A program made the translations under genes and the position numbers. From JAGQPD01 sp020426865 (GTDB lineage: Bacteria > Planctomycetota > Planctomycetia > Pirellulales > Pirellulaceae): a DNA stretch of 64,000 nucleotides. The stretch is from assembly GCA_041399065.1 (NCBI GenBank), contig JAWKTN010000001.1, positions 310,001 to 374,000 of the forward strand, read 5' to 3'. Under the pieces are notes generated by a model that was not told the DNA's origin, searched no databases, and saw only the letters and a program-made list of their open reading frames with translations. Of the stretch, positions 26,001 through 35,206 are shown in pieces. Every line of letters begins with the position of its first letter. The stretch's first letter is position 1.

Positions 26001-27057
26001 ACTGCAAATGTCGCCAATGGCTTGGGGCCACTTCGTCGTAGACATATACTGACACACCACCGCCGCGCAGCGTACCGTAGCGCATCGCGCTTACAACCAG
26101 CTGCGGGCCGTCAAGACGCACCGTCGAACCAAACTGATCTCCCGCCGCCGACTCTGCTGTACTGACAAGCGTTCCCACATGCTCCCAAGATTCCCCCTGA
26201 AGCATCGTCCGCGTATAGACCGCCACCGAACCGTGATTGGTGCCAGGGAGCCCTGGGATGTCGTCCAGGCGGTTGCCAACCACCAGATTGTCACCGTCCA
26301 AATCGATCGAGAAACCGAACTGGTCCCCCGTGCCAGGCGTAGGATTGGCCAGCTGTTGTACCATTCCCCATGCATCGGGTCCTCCTTGGTTTCGCTGGAA
26401 GACATATACCGAACCCGAATCGGCATGCGAGTCATCCGCCAGAAACGCGCCGACCGCCACGGTGTCTCCCGAAATCGCGACGGACGCCCCGAACATGTCG
26501 CCGGCGCGTGCATCTGGTGCCGCGAGCGTGGCCGCGCGATACCACCGGCCATCAATTCGACGGTAGATAAACGCCGCTCCGGCGCCAGGCAGCGTGCCGG
26601 TCAGGTCCGTGCGACTGGCACCGACCACTGCCAAGTCATTATCAATCGCTACGGCACTGCCAAAACTCGATCGTTCCGCGGACACCGGACCTGTTAACTC
26701 CGCGTCCCGAAACCGTACGTCGTACGTGATCCCGCCTGGTGAGTGCCCTTCAACGTCGGGGGTATATCGCAGCGTCGATGAATCCAGCTGTTCCATTTCC
26801 CCGAACGCCGGCGAAGAGACACCTACAATCTGAAGGCTGTTGCCGGGAAGATCGTTCATCAGCGGCGAGAAAGTTATCGGCACCCCCGGCTCGGTCGCAT
26901 AGCGATCATTTACGGCCAACGGATGATCGACGCCCGTCAGCAGCTCGCGAAACTCCAAGCTTTCCATCCCGCGCAATGAGCAAGCGGACGCCATACGGTT
27001 TCCGCGTCTCACTCGTGCTGGCCACCACTTCGACATAACTCCCCGCTCTCGCCCCAT
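23017..27057 (-). CDS. Giant secreted sulfatase with FG-GAP-like, Calx-beta and LamG-like domains
   Basis: 1346 residues. The N-terminus carries the planctomycete export-type motif GMESLEFRELLTG and no classical signal peptide. A Cadherin-like start (NDRYATEPGVPITF) leads into FG-GAP/beta-propeller repeats (about 120-500; FGSAVAIDNDLAVVGA, FGASVAISGDTVAVGA, FGFSIDLDGDNLVVGN). Two Calx-beta modules follow (about 530-755). A complete type I sulfatase domain (about 760-1190) has the metal site NIIYIMLDDADYFDFGYNS and the formylglycine motif CSPTRASVLTG (Cys near 807). A LamG-like C-terminal domain (about 1205-1346) ends the protein. It should remove sulfate esters from a polysaccharide at the cell surface. 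Starts at 27057 or 27037 are both possible. Confidence 0.88.
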   Translation of the reverse strand: MGRERGVMSKWWPARVRRGNRMASACSLRGMESLEFRELLTGVDHPLAVNDRYATEPGVPITFSPLMNDLPGNSLQIVGVSSPAFGEMEQLDSSTLRYTPDVEGHSPGGITYDVRFRDAELTGPVSAERSSFGSAVAIDNDLAVVGASRTDLTGTLPGAGAAFIYRRIDGRWYRAATLAAPDARAGDMFGASVAISGDTVAVGAFLADDSHADSGSVYVFQRNQGGPDAWGMVQQLANPTPGTGDQFGFSIDLDGDNLVVGNRLDDIPGLPGTNHGSVAVYTRTMLQGESWEHVGTLVSTAESAAGDQFGSTVRLDGPQLVVSAMRYGTLRGGGVSVYVYDEVAPSHWRHLQWIDNPTPEAGDAFGAAVDIEGPLLVVGDPLDRQPSSSLQPRGAVYVFQQQDAHATDAWVLQEQVTTDELGGAQQGVTASRFGNAVGIAGGRLSVGAPAALDNAGLVAEFIAGDSGWQWTNTVEGSTATRMGVGASIDVDGLNIIDGATTTAHGTVADGVVVRSYETSTASIDISVGHLPTVSLVTREFLEGSGGIRLEVLEFALDEPATETVGFHLAVSGGDAIEGADFLLGETEVWFGAGQSFQQTTFVMIGDSQLEHTETIQLRYSDPFGLRLPSETDVVTIIDDDQPILYALPQAIRESDTNQQLTAYFLLNRPAPYRISVPYEVHSSTTALQWFDFALPSNHITFEAGESLATYSFTVKGDDVAEAAESVVIALGDSMDVLLGQARVTYTILDDDQGAAANGGPENIIYIMLDDADYFDFGYNSLDAVTPNIDALHDDGLELTQFYDAGSICSPTRASVLTGDNPLRFGINYVWPQVGGVVQESKGLRGLPNDIPLLAQYLHVTGMTTAHFGKWHVGESRDEYRPDSLGFDEWFHPVSIRLDDGTPHDLTPYSGPSEVRTQAGDTIEDIAYTPTYVTDKVIDFIDRQAAIDQPFFANVWYYSPHTPWHVPPGFDNSELGFDLNTPRGMLLAMMYQVDSEIGRIADALAARGELDDTLFIVTSDNGGQLQVRMDGNDLRGSKGNFLEGGIRVPFVAHWPDGIQPGGSNDSVVTTADLFPTLMELRGMAPDRLMELESTIDGQSKADALLTDTVVAHDPILWHMNGFPEARDDIQAGYTYALRVGDYKLIKYEGRTSYALFNIVDDPGERVNLANQQPDLLQSMIAQLQTERERLSRLSMIPEQVNDLTIVPFDPRLDISGGEATILFSFERPADIATPVTLFQKPDSWSLVLDTNGALQLNVTGVDVVGHPLQTLISTAPVTATRHEVMVLFGGFKNDETTIDIYVDGALAAAAEESQRPWNIWSSTSDLRIGDARVAMSDIRMHLTRLYG

Positions 27058-27642
27058 CCACGCTGTCCACCCCCGATTCCCACCTGTCCCGCCACCTCAT
27101 CCTAGTTGAATACAACGCAGGCGCCGAGTGTTTCATCGACAAGTCAGATCGTCAATTGCCACGAGTTACTGTCACTGATGTCGAGGCAACGGTCGCGAAA
27201 CCTTTGACGAATACACCAATTGGCCCGAATCCGGCGACTCTGCACTTCACCGTGACAATAAGCGGGCCCGCACGGAGATGGGTTCCAATTAAAATTCGCC
27301 ACACGGGGACCAATCACAAATGGCTGTTGATGTCCGGTCGACTGCCCATCCGTCCCTGTGAGCGGACCTACGCGAATCGCTCCGCCGACGCCGCGGATTA
27401 TTGGCGTGCTTACCCGAGCTCGAGTGTCGTATGTGGTTCGAGCGCCGGCGGGTCGGCTGGAGCTATTTGAATCTGCCCGCGCAGCTCACCTAAGCTTTTC
27501 GACCAACCTTCGCGAAAACCGCGCGTGATTCCGGCAACTCGGCGGTTTGCCAGCCGGATGCTATCGAATAGACTGGACATGGTAGTTGCCAATATCTACA
27601 CGCGTCGTTAGGGCGCATAACTGGTGAGAAGTAGAGAACTTC
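27058..27642. other. Intergenic region between divergent giant genes
   Basis: 585 bp between the sulfatase gene and the cytochrome c fusion gene, transcribed away from each other. Several short ORFs exist but none has a recognisable domain or ribosome binding site. No repeat found. Both promoters should lie here. Confidence 0.45.
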
Positions 27643-30600
27643 ATGAGCACATTTGCATGCCGATCGATCGACCAGCGAGTTTCGCCGACTCACCACGTAA
27701 ATCTCTCGGGCTGCCCGTGGCAGCCGTACCAACGTGGCAAACGGAAGCGTCCGTGTTGGTGCCTGCGCGCCGCAGTCGGATTGCTGTCCTTGATTGCGAT
27801 TGTACAGTTTGCCGTGGGCGCATCACTTGAAGAACAATTGCGTCAAGAGTCCCCCGCGGACTTGGTAGCCGCTGCGCGACAGCAGGGCGATGCCCAACGC
27901 GGTGCGATCGCCTTTTATCAGCCCTATATGGCGTGCCGGTCTTGTCATGCGGCCAATTCGCAAGGGTATTCGCTCGGGCCAGACCTCACGCAATGGCCAC
28001 GCCCCGTGGAAGACCAGTATTTGGTGGAAGCGATCCTGCACCCTTCGGCAAAAATACGCGAAGGCTACGAATCGGTCACCGTCGAGACGAACAACGGCAC
28101 TACCTTTGTCGGGCTTGTCGAGAACGAATCGGACCAATCGATCAGACTGCGCGACCCCTCGCAACCGGGCCGACGACTAGAATTTGTCAAGAGCGAGCTG
28201 GAAGTGTTACAACGGAACGATCGTTCGGTGATGCCCGAGCAACTGGTCAATCAGCTGGCCGGCCGCCAACAGTTCCTCGACCTGCTGCGGTATCTCATCG
28301 AAATCCGCGATGGCGGACAACTTGCCGCCCGAAACCTGGAGCCGGCCCCGCATCTGTACGCCGCTCGGCCGATTCCCGCTTACGAACAGAATATCGACCA
28401 TGCTGCGATGATCGCCGAACTTGGCGACGAGAATTTCAAGCGAGGTAAAGCGATCTATCAACGAGTTTGTGCAAATTGCCACGGCACGCACGACACAATG
28501 GGTTCCCTGCCCACGTCATTGCGATTTGCCACCGGTCAGTTCAAAAACGGCAGTGATCCTTACACCATGTATCAAACGTTGACGCGCGGATTCGGCATGA
28601 TGCAACCGCAAACATGGATGGTGCCGCAACAAAAATATGACGTGATCCACTATATCCGCCAAGCCTATCTCAAACGTCACAATGCCAGCCAATACGTGGA
28701 CGTGACCGACGCGTGGCTGAAGTCGTTACCAACGGGCTCGTCGCGTGGCCCGGACGCACAGGTGATGGAACCATGGATTACCATGGACTATGGTCCCATG
28801 CTGATCAACACCTATGAAATTGGCGATGACGGGCACAATTTCGCATACAAGGGAATTGCCGTGCGTCTGGACCACGGTCCTGGCGGAGTCGCACGCGGGC
28901 GACACTGGATGATCTTCGACCACGATACACTGCGAGTCGCGGCGGCTTGGTCGGGCAGCGGATTTATCGATTGGGCGGGCATCCACTTCGACGGCCAACA
29001 CGGCCGGCATCCGCGAGTGGCTGGCGCCGTGGCAATCGAAAATCGAACCGGCCCCGGTTGGCAACATCCCACGGACGAGACGTGGGAGGATACTCGGATC
29101 GTCGGCCGAGATGGCAGACGCTACGGACCGCTGCCGCGCGAGTGGGGTGATTATCAGGGAGTGTATCGCCACGACGACCGGGCGATCATCGCCTACCGGA
29201 TCGGCACGACCGATATATTGGAATCCCCCTTACTGCTAGCGGACCAGCCGACACCGGTTTTCGCGCGACGCATCGAACTACAACCTCACGCGTCGTCGCT
29301 GACCCTACGTGTCGCGGATTTACCGGCGGATGCGACATCGCCGGCAAGCATTAACAGCGAACACGTCATCATCGGCAACCAAGAACAAAATGCATATCTG
29401 GTGGCCGGCGTCCGTGACGCTACGGCAACTACGGAATGGATCGTCGACGACCGCTCCGTACAACTGCGTCTACATCCCAGCAACACACCCGCGTCACTTA
29501 CGCTGTGGTTTACGTCCGTCGACGCAACCGACAACGCCACGGGCATCGTGCAGCAGGTCGAGGGCCTTGCGCCCGCCGACGGGTCGTTGTCAGACTCAAT
29601 CCATGGTGGCGAGCCGACGATGCCAGACGTTGTTACGACTCAACCTGTCGTGGGAAGCGACGACGGTTCATTTGCCGTCGACGTGCTCACGTATCCCGAT
29701 GCCAATCCGTGGCTGGCACGCGTGCGGTTGACTGGCTTTGACTTTTTTGAGGATGGCGACAGCCTGGCGATTTGCAGTTGGGACGGCGATGTATGGAAGG
29801 TGACCGGGGTTGACCTGCTGGACGGTCCACTCACCTGGCGCCGGGTCGCGCGGGGATTGTTCCAACCGCTGGGGCTGCGAATCGTCGACGGAGAGATCTT
29901 TGTCACGTGCCGCGATCAGTTGGTCAAACTGCATGACCTGAACGGTGATGACGAAATCGACCACTACGAATGTTTCAATCACGATCATCAGGTGACCGAA
30001 CATTTTCACGAATTTGCGATGGGATTGCAGACGGATGCCGAAGGGAACTTTTACTACGCGAAATCGGCGCGGCATGCCTTGAAGGCGATTGTCCCACATC
30101 ACGGAACGCTGTTGCGAATCTCGGCGGACGGGCAGCACACCGACATCTTGGCCAACGGCTTCCGCGCGGCCAATGGTGTGTGCCTCAATGAGGATGGGAC
30201 ATTCATCGTCACCGATCAGGAAGGACATTGGAATCCCAAGAACCGCATCAATTGGGTCCACGAAGGCGGATTTTACGGGAACATGTTTGGCTATCACGAT
30301 GTGACCGACGAGTCCGATTCGGCGATGCAACAGCCGTTGTGTTGGATCACCAATGACTTCGATCGGTCACCCGCCGAATTGCTTTGGGTTCCGCACCATC
30401 GTTGGGGGCCGCTCGGTGGGTCGGTGTTGAATCTATCGTATGGCTACGGCAAGCTGTACGTCGTCCCGTTTGAGACGATTGACGGCCAGCAGCAGGGAGG
30501 GATGTGTGAATTGCCTATCCCTCAGTTCCCGACTGGGACATTGCGAGCTCGGTTTCACCCGACGAACGGACATCTTTATACCTGCGGCATGTTTGCTTGG

Positions 30601-31716
30601 GCGGGCAACCAACATGAACAAGGTGGTTTCTTTCGTGTCCGCAAACTGGACAACGCCGCTTATTTGCCCACAAAATTGCAGGCCCATCAACGTGGCATGA
30701 AGATCACTTTCACCGACCCGGTCGATCGCACCGCGGCCGAATCCACCGAAAGCTATGCGATCAGTGCTTGGGATTTGAAGCGCACTGCCCGGTACGGCTC
30801 GGATCATTACCATCAGCGATCGTGGCCAGTTACCGCCGCCTCGCTCAGTGACGACGGATATACCATCGACCTGACAATCCCGGACATCGCACCGACATGG
30901 GGCATGGAAATCCGTTGCTTCTTGAAAGGTTCCCATGGGGAACAATTCGAACGGCGCATTCATAACTCCATCTATCGGCTCGCCGGCGCCGACACCACTC
31001 CGAGCGAGGAGCCACGCGCAATCGCACCGGTAGGCAAAGACGCAAAGAACACAAGGGACGAGCCTGAGGCCGCCAAGTCCTATTACGATCCGGTGGAACG
31101 TGAGGTTGCGGGCTGGAAGATCGATATTGAACCGCGACTCTTGGCCGAAGCGAACGCGGAGCTCGCCGACAGTGCCCTCACGGCGCTCGAAAATCACCTG
31201 CAGCGAGTGCGGTTTATCGTACCTGAAGCACAATTGGAAAAACTGCAACAGGTACGCATCTGGGTCGAACTGGAGAATCGCGAATTGGGCGCGATGCAAT
31301 ACCATCCGGATCGCGGCTGGCTCATCGCACATGGCCACGACCCGCGTTTGGAAAAGCACGTCCACGTCCCGGTTGCCAAGGACCTGATCGACCGCCGAAC
31401 CTGGGAAAAGCACCCTTACGTGATCCTCCATGAATTAGCCCATGCGTATCATGATCAGGTCCTCGGCTTTGACGAAGCGAAGATTCGAGCGGCGTATGAC
31501 CAGGCCAAGGAACAAGGGCATTACCAGAAAGTGCTGCTGTTTACTGGTCAGCGGGTCGAGCATTACGGCATGACCAATCATAAGGAATATTTCGCCGAAG
31601 GGACGGAAGCCTATCTGGGCGTGAATGATTTTTATCCGTTTGTGCGCGCAGAATTGAAAGAGCACGATCCGCGTTTGCATGCCGTGCTCGAAGAGGTTTG
31701 GGGACCACGACACTAG
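27643..31716 (+). CDS. Cytochrome c / beta-propeller / zinc-metallopeptidase fusion protein
   Basis: 1357 residues. A signal-type helix (AAVGLLSLIAIVQFAVGAS) is followed by a first cytochrome c motif CRSCH (about 98-102) and a second one CANCH (about 275-279). The middle (about 355-600) resembles the DUF6797-type domain of PVC-group dehydrogenases. It leads into an NHL/glucose-dehydrogenase-like propeller (about 700-990; GLRIVDGEIFVTCRDQLVKL, FRAANGVCLNEDGTFIVTD). The C-terminal 190 residues carry a gluzincin-type peptidase signature HELAH (near 1262) and EYFAEGTEA (near 1316), so three zinc ligands are visible. Heme, propeller and peptidase in one chain is unusual. The TAG stop is supplied by the terminal repeat of the adjoining MITE, so the original C-terminus may have been longer. 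Confidence 0.85.
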   Translation: MSTFACRSIDQRVSPTHHVNLSGCPWQPYQRGKRKRPCWCLRAAVGLLSLIAIVQFAVGASLEEQLRQESPADLVAAARQQGDAQRGAIAFYQPYMACRSCHAANSQGYSLGPDLTQWPRPVEDQYLVEAILHPSAKIREGYESVTVETNNGTTFVGLVENESDQSIRLRDPSQPGRRLEFVKSELEVLQRNDRSVMPEQLVNQLAGRQQFLDLLRYLIEIRDGGQLAARNLEPAPHLYAARPIPAYEQNIDHAAMIAELGDENFKRGKAIYQRVCANCHGTHDTMGSLPTSLRFATGQFKNGSDPYTMYQTLTRGFGMMQPQTWMVPQQKYDVIHYIRQAYLKRHNASQYVDVTDAWLKSLPTGSSRGPDAQVMEPWITMDYGPMLINTYEIGDDGHNFAYKGIAVRLDHGPGGVARGRHWMIFDHDTLRVAAAWSGSGFIDWAGIHFDGQHGRHPRVAGAVAIENRTGPGWQHPTDETWEDTRIVGRDGRRYGPLPREWGDYQGVYRHDDRAIIAYRIGTTDILESPLLLADQPTPVFARRIELQPHASSLTLRVADLPADATSPASINSEHVIIGNQEQNAYLVAGVRDATATTEWIVDDRSVQLRLHPSNTPASLTLWFTSVDATDNATGIVQQVEGLAPADGSLSDSIHGGEPTMPDVVTTQPVVGSDDGSFAVDVLTYPDANPWLARVRLTGFDFFEDGDSLAICSWDGDVWKVTGVDLLDGPLTWRRVARGLFQPLGLRIVDGEIFVTCRDQLVKLHDLNGDDEIDHYECFNHDHQVTEHFHEFAMGLQTDAEGNFYYAKSARHALKAIVPHHGTLLRISADGQHTDILANGFRAANGVCLNEDGTFIVTDQEGHWNPKNRINWVHEGGFYGNMFGYHDVTDESDSAMQQPLCWITNDFDRSPAELLWVPHHRWGPLGGSVLNLSYGYGKLYVVPFETIDGQQQGGMCELPIPQFPTGTLRARFHPTNGHLYTCGMFAWAGNQHEQGGFFRVRKLDNAAYLPTKLQAHQRGMKITFTDPVDRTAAESTESYAISAWDLKRTARYGSDHYHQRSWPVTAASLSDDGYTIDLTIPDIAPTWGMEIRCFLKGSHGEQFERRIHNSIYRLAGADTTPSEEPRAIAPVGKDAKNTRDEPEAAKSYYDPVEREVAGWKIDIEPRLLAEANAELADSALTALENHLQRVRFIVPEAQLEKLQQVRIWVELENRELGAMQYHPDRGWLIAHGHDPRLEKHVHVPVAKDLIDRRTWEKHPYVILHELAHAYHDQVLGFDEAKIRAAYDQAKEQGHYQKVLLFTGQRVEHYGMTNHKEYFAEGTEAYLGVNDFYPFVRAELKEHDPRLHAVLEEVWGPRH

Positions 31717-31842
31717 TGCTTTGTGACAGCTAAGAATTAGAGTATCGCCATTGGCTGCCTCTCCCGGACCCTCACCATGGTCAGGGTCCGGGAGAGGCGC
31801 TCGGTACGCCGTATCCTTATTCTTAGCTGTCACAAAGCACTA
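31714..31842. mobile_element. Intact MITE with perfect 24-bp terminal inverted repeats
   Basis: 129 bp with ends TAGTGCTTTGTGACAGCTAA and its exact complement (24 bp perfect, TA at both ends). Inside is a 15-bp inverted repeat CCTCTCCCGGACCCT at 31758-31772 and 31783-31797. It has no coding capacity. TA ends are typical of elements moved by IS630/Tc1-type transposases. Decayed partial copies lie at 46883, 56822 and 61955. Its first three bases form the stop codon of the upstream gene. Confidence 0.88.
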
Positions 31843-31865
31843 ACGTATTTAAGCATGGTCGATTT

Positions 31866-34094
31866 ATGAAACACGTCACTCGATTCCTGTTACCGTCGTT
31901 GTTGTTGTCGTTGTTGTTGTTGATGGTGGTCACGCTGGCCACGACGTGCCTGGCCTCCGATGATATCCTCATCGCCGATTTCGAAGCGGAAACCTATGGC
32001 GAATGGAAAGCGACCGGTACGGCGTTTGGACCGGGCCCCGCCGCTGGGACGTTGCCCAACCAGATGTTCGTCAATGGCTTTTGCGGCGAACGACTTGTCA
32101 ACTCGTTCTACGGCGGCGATGACGCAATTGGCACACTTACGTCAAACGCGTTTGCCATCGAGCGACGCTATCTATCATTCCTGATCGGCGGTGGCGGTTA
32201 TGCGCGTGAAACGTGCATGCAATTGATCGTCGACGGAAAAGCCGTTCGCGAAGAAGTGGGGCCGAATGTCGCGGCGGGTGGTAGCGAGGAGCTCCAACCG
32301 GCATACTGGGACGTTGGAGAATTTAAGAGTCAAACGGCACAGCTGCGTATCGTCGACAGTCGCCGCGGAGGATGGGGACATATTAACATCGATCACATCA
32401 CAATGACTGACACCAAGCCGCCCATCGGTACTGCTCGCAAATCGTTCGCAGTCGACCAGCCCTACCTGTTGATACCGATCAAAAACGGCGTCCCCAAGGT
32501 CACGGTTGAGGTGATCGTCTCCGGGAAAGCGATTCGCAGGTATTCGACGGAACTCGCCCTTCGCCCCGATGACGTCGATTGGTACGCGTTTTTCAACCTA
32601 CAAGAATATATCGGGAAGACCGCTGAGGTCTCCGTGTCCAGAACTACGGATGCCGTCATCCAGTTGCTTCGACCGTCGGCGTCGATACCTGCGGCGGCCG
32701 ACCAATACAACGAGGTGCTTCGGCCGCAGCTTCATTTTTCGCAACTAGTCGGATGGAACAACGATCCGAACGGCATGACGTACTTAAATGGCCAGTGGCA
32801 TTTGTTCTTTCAGCACAACCCGGTTGGTTGGAATTGGGGTAACATGACGTGGGGCCATGCCGTCAGCCGGGACTTGATTCATTGGGAGCAAATGCCGAAC
32901 GTGCTGTTCCCTGAAACGATGGCTAAAGGAGCTTGCTTTTCCGGCGGCGCCGTGATCGATCGCCGCAACACATCGGGATTCAAGCAGGGGGATCATGATC
33001 TGCTGGTTGCATTTCTAACCGACACCGGCGCGGGCGAATCGCTGGCATACAGCAACGATCGCGGCCGCAGTTTCCAGTGGTACGAGAAGAATCCAATCGT
33101 CAAACACAATGGCCGCGACCCCAAAGTCATTTGGTATGCCTACAAGGAAGGCCTCGACAAGCCGTTGAATGACCGAGCAAAAGAGCTGGGCGGGCACTGG
33201 GTCATGGCCGTGTACGACGAGTCGCCGGAACTGGGACAGAACATTGCGTTTTATGTCTCGACGGATCTCAAGCAGTGGGCCCACGCCAGCAACTTGCGCG
33301 GGTATTTCGAATGCCCTGAGCTCTTTCAGTTGCCTGTCCAGCGTAAGCCCAACCAATCTCGCTGGGTGGTGTTCGCAGCCGATGCAAAGTACGCGCTGGG
33401 ACAATTCGATGGCCGCACGTTCACGCCCGACCATCCTGGAAAACACCAATTGCATTATGGAGATTTTTATGCATCCCAAACGTTTGACAATCCGCCCGAT
33501 TCACGGCGAATCCAAATCGGCTGGATGCGTGGCGTGGAAATGCCGGACATGCCGTTCAATCAAGCGTTTTCCATACCGCATGAGTTGACACTGCGCGACA
33601 CACCCGACGGATTGCGAATGAGTGCTGCCCCCGTTCGCGAATTGGCAACGTTGCGGACCAAGGAGTACGTATTGGAGCCACAATCGCTGTCGGATGGTGA
33701 CGCGGTCGCGCTGCCGGTGGAGGGTGAGCTGTTCGACATTGCTGCCACGTTTGAAATTGGTCACGCTGCGAGTGTAGGCATTGACGTTGGCGGAAACCGA
33801 GTCCGGTACGATGCCGGAGAAAGTGCTTGGAATTCCGCTGCCACAAAACCCACCGACGGGCGGGTGTCGGTGCGTGTGTTGCTCGATCGATCGCTCATGG
33901 AAATCTGGGGCAATGAAGGTGCCGTCGTGATCAGTGGTCCGCGGAAGGTGCGTGGCGATGTAACGTCTATCACGGCGTATGCCGACGGAGGAGATGCAAA
34001 GTTGATTGAGCTGAAGGCGTATCGTTTGCGGTCGATATGGAAACAACAACCCCCGCGACCGGCGGCCGCGCCGCCGGCAAGGGTTGTTAGGTAG
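31866..34094 (+). CDS. Secreted GH32 fructan hydrolase (levanase/inulinase-type)
   Basis: 742 residues with a long Leu-rich signal peptide (about 1-33). An extra N-terminal beta domain of about 260 residues precedes the GH32 five-bladed propeller. The three GH32 acidic motifs are all present: WNNDPNG (near 297; nucleophile Asp), GRDPKV (near 416; transition-state Asp) and ECPEL (near 481; acid/base Glu). A C-terminal beta-sandwich ends the protein (QALSIPHELTL-like segment FSIPHELTLRDTPDG). It hydrolyses terminal beta-fructosyl bonds in fructans or sucrose. The gene begins 23 bp after the MITE, so it may have gained its present promoter region by that insertion. Confidence 0.93.
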   Translation: MKHVTRFLLPSLLLSLLLLMVVTLATTCLASDDILIADFEAETYGEWKATGTAFGPGPAAGTLPNQMFVNGFCGERLVNSFYGGDDAIGTLTSNAFAIERRYLSFLIGGGGYARETCMQLIVDGKAVREEVGPNVAAGGSEELQPAYWDVGEFKSQTAQLRIVDSRRGGWGHINIDHITMTDTKPPIGTARKSFAVDQPYLLIPIKNGVPKVTVEVIVSGKAIRRYSTELALRPDDVDWYAFFNLQEYIGKTAEVSVSRTTDAVIQLLRPSASIPAAADQYNEVLRPQLHFSQLVGWNNDPNGMTYLNGQWHLFFQHNPVGWNWGNMTWGHAVSRDLIHWEQMPNVLFPETMAKGACFSGGAVIDRRNTSGFKQGDHDLLVAFLTDTGAGESLAYSNDRGRSFQWYEKNPIVKHNGRDPKVIWYAYKEGLDKPLNDRAKELGGHWVMAVYDESPELGQNIAFYVSTDLKQWAHASNLRGYFECPELFQLPVQRKPNQSRWVVFAADAKYALGQFDGRTFTPDHPGKHQLHYGDFYASQTFDNPPDSRRIQIGWMRGVEMPDMPFNQAFSIPHELTLRDTPDGLRMSAAPVRELATLRTKEYVLEPQSLSDGDAVALPVEGELFDIAATFEIGHAASVGIDVGGNRVRYDAGESAWNSAATKPTDGRVSVRVLLDRSLMEIWGNEGAVVISGPRKVRGDVTSITAYADGGDAKLIELKAYRLRSIWKQQPPRPAAAPPARVVR

Positions 34095-34144
34095 GGCCTT
34101 CCGGGCCAACGACTTCGATGCTTCGCCCGTCGTGCGTGACGCTG

Positions 34145-35206
34145 CTAGCAACATCGCTTGCGAAGCAACATGCTCGTGGCAATAGCAATCAGCAACCACG
34201 TTGCCGGCTCGGGTACGTTTTGCGTCGCCCCCGTCGCGCCGCCGGCGGCGGTTTTCCATTGGCGGAAATCATCGAAATCGACAAAGCCGTCCAATGTCAA
34301 ATCACCGTCACCACGTGACGTCGCTGATTCGTAGAAGTTGCCACGAATGATATCAAGGTCCACCATATTCGCCACGCCATTGCCATCGACGTCGCCCGGT
34401 ACGATGATCGGAGCCGTGCTACCATCCGCGGCAATGCCGTTCAGGCCATCCTGATAGAGCTTAGTGACATCTGCGTCGGTGAGCGCCACGTTATAAAGCG
34501 CGAGGTCATCCATGATGCCGGGAAAAATGCGGTTTCCGCAACAATCATCGTCGCCAATGTGCCAGTTGGCCGCGTTGTCGATCGTGGCACCAGACGCTGC
34601 GCCATTTGATGCGGATAGGACACCGTCGAGATAGACCGTCTGACTGCCAAGAATATTGTCCCATACCCACACAACGTGTTGCCAATCGCCGTTCGGGGGC
34701 GTGGAATTATCGGGAGCGTCTAAAGCTGCCCCATACACGCGCGTATCAATATGGCTCGCCGGATTCTGTAGATTTACACCAAACGGCTGTCCCCCTGAAC
34801 CGAGTGACCCGGTGGTGGCACGTGACGCAAAGATACCACGGTACGATCCATTCTCGTTGGCCTTGATCCAAACGCTCACCGAAATACCATCGATCAAACC
34901 TTCGATCTGTGGGATGTCGGCCACGTTGAAATATTCCAGGTCGGCACCGCCATTAAAATTAACGGCCGCCCCGAGAATCCCTTCCGCGTACGTAGGCTGC
35001 GTGGTTGCGCTCGCCCAGATCCCGTTATTGCCGCTAGCGGAATCTGCCAACACCGTCGAACCGGCGTTCGTGACCCCCTCGTCGAAATTCCAATAGCCAA
35101 CTGGGGTCGCTGCCATCGTTCGCGTTGGAAACGTTACGAGACCAACGGCCACCAAAAGGAGGGCAGGGCCAAACCGTTTCGTGCACGTCGCATACAGGTG
35201 ATTCAT
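34145..35206 (-). other. Internal start: independent LamG/dockerin/PEP-CTERM protein within the fused frame
   Basis: An ATG at 35206 is preceded by GAGAGG seven bases upstream and is followed by a full signal peptide, a LamG/concanavalin-like domain (VGYWNFDEGVTN ... GDWQHVVWVWDN), a dockerin-like pair (GDVDGNGVANMVDLDIIRGN) and a PEP-CTERM tail. It would give a 353-aa protein like its neighbour at 36842-37897. I think this start is used, whether or not ribosomes also read through from the upstream part. Confidence 0.6.

Noticed and set aside
27156..27470. Plus-strand 104-aa ORF in the gap before the cytochrome c gene
   Set aside because: No ribosome binding site or recognisable domain; composition like non-coding sequence.
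30433..31431. Minus-strand 332-aa ORF
   Set aside because: Antisense to the propeller/peptidase region of the cytochrome c fusion gene.
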